Shown one piece after another: positions 15,801-17,711 of a stretch of 17,711 nt of DNA (position 1 is the stretch's first letter; each line of letters opens with the position of its first letter). The position numbers and the translations under genes were made by a program. The notes under the pieces are model-generated. The model did not search any database and was not told the origin of the DNA. It worked only from the letters and a program-made list of their open reading frames with translations. This DNA comes from Thermoplasmatales archaeon (GTDB taxonomy: Archaea > Thermoplasmatota > JASEFT01 > JAUWIS01), in NCBI GenBank assembly GCA_030019485.1, contig JASEEW010000012.1, forward strand, positions 1 to 17,711, given 5' to 3'.

Positions 15801-17711
15801 GTTGTTTCTGTGGAGGTTTATGTGGATAATCCAATACTGAAAGCAGTTATATCATCACCAGAAGAAGGAGACACATTCTTCACGACGGACAGCATCTATT
15901 TTGATGGTGCGAATAGCACAAGCATAATTAATCCTCCTCCAGCATATAACTGGGCATCAAACATATCTGGTTTCATTGGAAACACATCACAGTTTTATGC
16001 AAGTCTCCCTGCAGGAAATCATTTGATTACTTTGTGGGTGAGTGTGGGTAATTGCACAGATTATGTAACAGTGAACATTACTGTAATTGCACCAAATCAG
16101 CCCCCCACCGCCTTTATTGATTCTATCTTACCAAACCCTGCAATACAGGGTCAGAGTGTGAGTTTTGTTGGTCATGGAGATGATTTTGATGGCTCTGTTG
16201 TTGATTACTACTGGTATTCAAATCTTAATGGTTTCCTGAGTAATCAAAACTCGTTCAGCATCTCAAACTTGTCTGTTGGGACTCATACAATATCATTTAA
16301 GGTAATGGATGATGATGGAGAATGGTCTGATTGGGATACAGAGATTTTGGTGATAAATCTGAATGTTCCACCAACAGTGAACATTACATACCCAGAGGAT
16401 AATCAGACAGTGAATGGTGTAATAACCATTACTGGTACTGCTTCTGATTCTGATGGCACGGTGCAGAAAGTAGAGATAAAGATTGATGATGAGGGTTGGC
16501 AGACTGCAGATGGCACAGCATCCTGGAGTTTTGTTTGGAATACAACACTTGTTTCAGATGGAATGCATATAGTTTATGCAAGAAGCTTTGATGGAATTGA
16601 TTATTCAGATATAAAATCTGTTCTGGTTAATGTGTCTAATATTGTTGTTAATCAGCCGCCAGTCGCAGGGTTTATTGTTTTTCAGGGTGCTGATGTCGCA
16701 AACGGGGACTGGGTTAATATTACACTCAGAGTATCAGGTAAGAAATGGCAGACACTGAACATGACAGTATATGCAGATGGAGACGTTGTTGGTAATGTGA
16801 GCATAACAAGGGAAACAGGCTCACCTGATAATCAATCAAAAACCATTGGGATAATGATTAACTCATCCAAACAATACGAAATCATCCTGAGCTATACAAG
16901 TAATGGTAAGGGCGCAAGTCCTACATGGCTGACAGTAGAATACAAAAGTATTACTGATAAGACCCATTTTATTTTTAATGCGGATGAGGGTGAGGAGCAG
17001 AATGAGTCTGTTGATTTGGACATGATGCTTGATATGATGATAAGAAGTGCCAGGATGGTCATGTTTGATGGTTCTGGTAGTTATGATCCTGATGGCTCTG
17101 TTGTGAACTATACTTGGGCTTTTGGTGATGGCTGCTTTGGCTATGGAGAGGTTGTGGTTCATGCGTATGGGGATTATGGAACATATACTGTAAAATTATC
17201 GGTGATGGATGGTTCAGGTGATACTGGTTTTGTGTCTAAGGAGATTAGTGTTCTGGATGCTGCGGGTGATTATGCAGCGTGTATGGGTGTGCTGGGTGTG
17301 GAGTTGGATTGTCCTGCTGATTTGCTTATCACTGATGGTTATAATAGGTTTATTGGTTATAATGCTGTGAATATGAGTTTTGAGAACTGGGTTCCTAATG
17401 CTTCAATGATTTTGTTTGGTGATATAGAAATTTATTTTATTCCTGTGGGTGGTGATTATGTTTATAGGGTTTCTGGTAACGGTGAAGGAAAATATGTTTT
17501 TAGTGTTTTCAGCCCTGGTGAATACAGTCCAGGAGAATTTGGTCCGGGTGAGTTTAGTCCTGGTGAGTTTGCTGGTAAGACTTATTCTGTTGTTTCTATG
17601 GTGAGTAGCAGTACTGTTGATAGTCTGCTGGTTGGTGATGGTGTTGTTAGTGTTAATTCTTCTGATGATAAGTATTATTCATTGTATATCAGGTATGGGG
17701 ATGAGTTGTTT
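12897..17711 (+). CDS. Giant modular exoprotein: two NosD-type beta-helix domains, Ig-like and PKD modules (runs off the right edge)
   Basis: The frame is open without a stop from GTG 12897 (alternative ATG 12906) to the last base, at least 1605 codons. Residues about 11-31 are a signal or anchor segment. NosD beta-helix 1 spans about 48-441 and ends NYWSDYTGVD...DGIGDTPYNI...RYPLM. A cut-off Ig-like module spans 444-479. NosD beta-helix 2 spans 480-783, opening VHNLDKDTWYQTIQ and closing NYWNDYTGVD...YPLM. An Ig-like module lacking a normal first half lies at 785-872 and a full one at 877-980. PKD-like domains lie at 981-1157, another Ig-like module at 1158-1249, and a PKD domain with a large insertion at 1252-1448. 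An (S/G)PGE(F/Y) tandem repeat lies at 1539-1558. NosD-type helices often bind or modify carbohydrates; PKD and Ig-like modules act as spacers or adhesion parts. No catalytic site was identified. Confidence 0.88.
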   Translation, partial: MKKMRNKNLSKIFWSFGLACAIIGIVFAGIMVGGVDEISKNPKSPGTIYVGGTGPNNYTTIQAGIDAASNGDTVFVYNGTYYENVVVGKTITLIGENRNTTIIDGYISGDLMGDIDWLSIKWFTIKNEQGSGISFSIPSVDNIAILQCNIYSNNGEGIYLMGSSNISVINCNISPDNGTGIYLFNCFNGTIVNNLISNATGMSNTDFGLVVGILLFDCSNIAVSNNVISNNSGGDYNYGGGAGSVTGISLHSSSNNSISNNIVSHNMGGNHSEGGGAGSVTGIELLLISNNNTILNNAILNNVGGDYNSGGGAGAVEGITIDGSDNVISGNTIADNVGGEGNSGGGAGWTEGITILLNSQNNLIFHNNLINNTRQAYDFCTNFWDNNYPSGGNYWSDYTGVDLYSGAGQNISGSDGIGDTPYNISGKTPPNQDRYPLMEPWNISVNQPPIVNITYPEDGQTVNGTVTITGTAYDSDTGRVHNLDKDTWYQTIQVAINDADAGNTIFVYSGTYYENVVVNKTLTLIGEDKNTVIIDGSGCGPVVHITANHVTMREFTIRNGGSESGIYLSLASFSKIENSVITLNGRAGIGFYKASHGLIANCTVIENDYGIAFWTALDNNITNCDIIHNLYMAITFSTANGVGSSGNYVTMCNVSDNQYGVSFAFSSNNWITNCVLQNNSRDGISLGSSSTNNSITNNRIANNSWYGIWLYTASNDNKIYLNNFISNVLDQARDECSNFWDNGSVGNYWNDYTGVDANSDGIGDTPYYIPGGSNQDNYPLMNPVNITLSKSSRMNDQSVVSTIPRQAASNGTTVQFVEIKIDSGSWQLATGTTSWSFDWDTTTVSNGWHTIYARAYDGVDYSEIKSVSVYVDNPTVNQPPIVNITYPIEGQAVTETVTITGFASDPDKIKNEVPNGTYVQKVEIKIDDGDWHLASGTTSWAFDWDTTTMSNGWHTIYARAFDGVNYSSVVSVEVYVDNPILKAVISSPEEGDTFFTTDSIYFDGANSTSIINPPPAYNWASNISGFIGNTSQFYASLPAGNHLITLWVSVGNCTDYVTVNITVIAPNQPPTAFIDSILPNPAIQGQSVSFVGHGDDFDGSVVDYYWYSNLNGFLSNQNSFSISNLSVGTHTISFKVMDDDGEWSDWDTEILVINLNVPPTVNITYPEDNQTVNGVITITGTASDSDGTVQKVEIKIDDEGWQTADGTASWSFVWNTTLVSDGMHIVYARSFDGIDYSDIKSVLVNVSNIVVNQPPVAGFIVFQGADVANGDWVNITLRVSGKKWQTLNMTVYADGDVVGNVSITRETGSPDNQSKTIGIMINSSKQYEIILSYTSNGKGASPTWLTVEYKSITDKTHFIFNADEGEEQNESVDLDMMLDMMIRSARMVMFDGSGSYDPDGSVVNYTWAFGDGCFGYGEVVVHAYGDYGTYTVKLSVMDGSGDTGFVSKEISVLDAAGDYAACMGVLGVELDCPADLLITDGYNRFIGYNAVNMSFENWVPNASMILFGDIEIYFIPVGGDYVYRVSGNGEGKYVFSVFSPGEYSPGEFGPGEFSPGEFAGKTYSVVSMVSSSTVDSLLVGDGVVSVNSSDDKYYSLYIRYGDELF
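13590..13965 (+). repeat. Four Gly-rich repeats within the first beta-helix
   Basis: The protein motif GG(D/N/E)xNxGGGAGxxxGI recurs four times at about 35 residues per copy (DNA spacing about 102-108 bp). The first two copies share the DNA string GGAGGGGGTGCAGGTAGTG at 13611 and 13716. The last two are more diverged. One repeat probably equals one or two coils of the helix, stacking the glycine-rich loops. Confidence 0.8.
17511..17570 (+). repeat. Four tandem 15-bp units encoding (S/G)PGE(F/Y)
   Basis: Units read SPGEY, SPGEF, GPGEF, SPGEF without gaps. Codons differ between units (cct/cca/ccg, ggt/gga, gaa/gag), so the peptide is kept although the DNA has drifted. Confidence 0.9.

Noticed and set aside
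15402..15834. Minus-strand ORFs with many Cys and His residues
   Set aside because: They are antisense to the repeated Ig-like modules and arise from their codon pattern; no ribosome binding site or promoter was seen.

Overview
The window looks like a piece of an anaerobic archaeal chromosome, most likely a euryarchaeote and possibly a Thermoplasmatota lineage; the exact lineage is an inference. Supporting signs are an F420-non-reducing (Mvh-type) [NiFe]-hydrogenase set, archaeal TATA boxes about 25-30 nt upstream of start codons (leaderless-style promoters), archaeal P-loop ATPases with DUF4143-type C-termini, and very long secreted NosD/PKD/COG1361-type surface proteins.

Positions 1-5353 (minus strand) hold a tight operon read right to left: a truncated hdrB remnant, mvhG, mvhA, a hydrogenase maturation protease, mvhD, a 20-codon mini-ORF, a GlcD-type FAD-linked oxidase, and the start of a class I fumarate hydratase alpha subunit that runs off the left edge. 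Genes overlap by 1-4 nt (ATGA, TAATG) or are separated by a few bases. Mvh normally feeds H2-derived electrons to HdrABC through MvhD. Here the upstream hdrB survives only as its last 54 codons, cut exactly at one end of an insertion sequence.

Positions 5354-6355 hold an IS481-like element: a DDE transposase on the plus strand with imperfect terminal inverted repeats. No target-site duplication is visible and no hdrB sequence is seen on its far side, so it probably marks a deletion or rearrangement breakpoint.

Positions 6356-17711 (plus strand) form an accessory region. Two AT-rich genes for AAA/MNS-type ATPases with DUF4143-like nuclease-fold tails (6529-8028 and 11464-12753) flank a 1055-residue membrane-anchored surface protein made of seven propeller-like repeats, several COG1361/NEW3 domains and a CARDB domain (8068-11235). 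A giant modular exoprotein then starts at 12897 and is still open at the right edge (at least 1605 codons): two NosD beta-helix domains, Ig-like and PKD modules, and a tandem (S/G)PGE(F/Y) repeat.

The promoter regions of the accessory genes are unusual. The second ATPase gene has a perfect 12-bp inverted repeat bracketing its TATA box. The first has a weaker bracket plus a nearly perfect 26-bp palindrome upstream. The exoprotein has two 20-bp direct repeats spaced exactly 33 bp apart just before its TATA box. These are the best candidates for undescribed regulatory features in the window.
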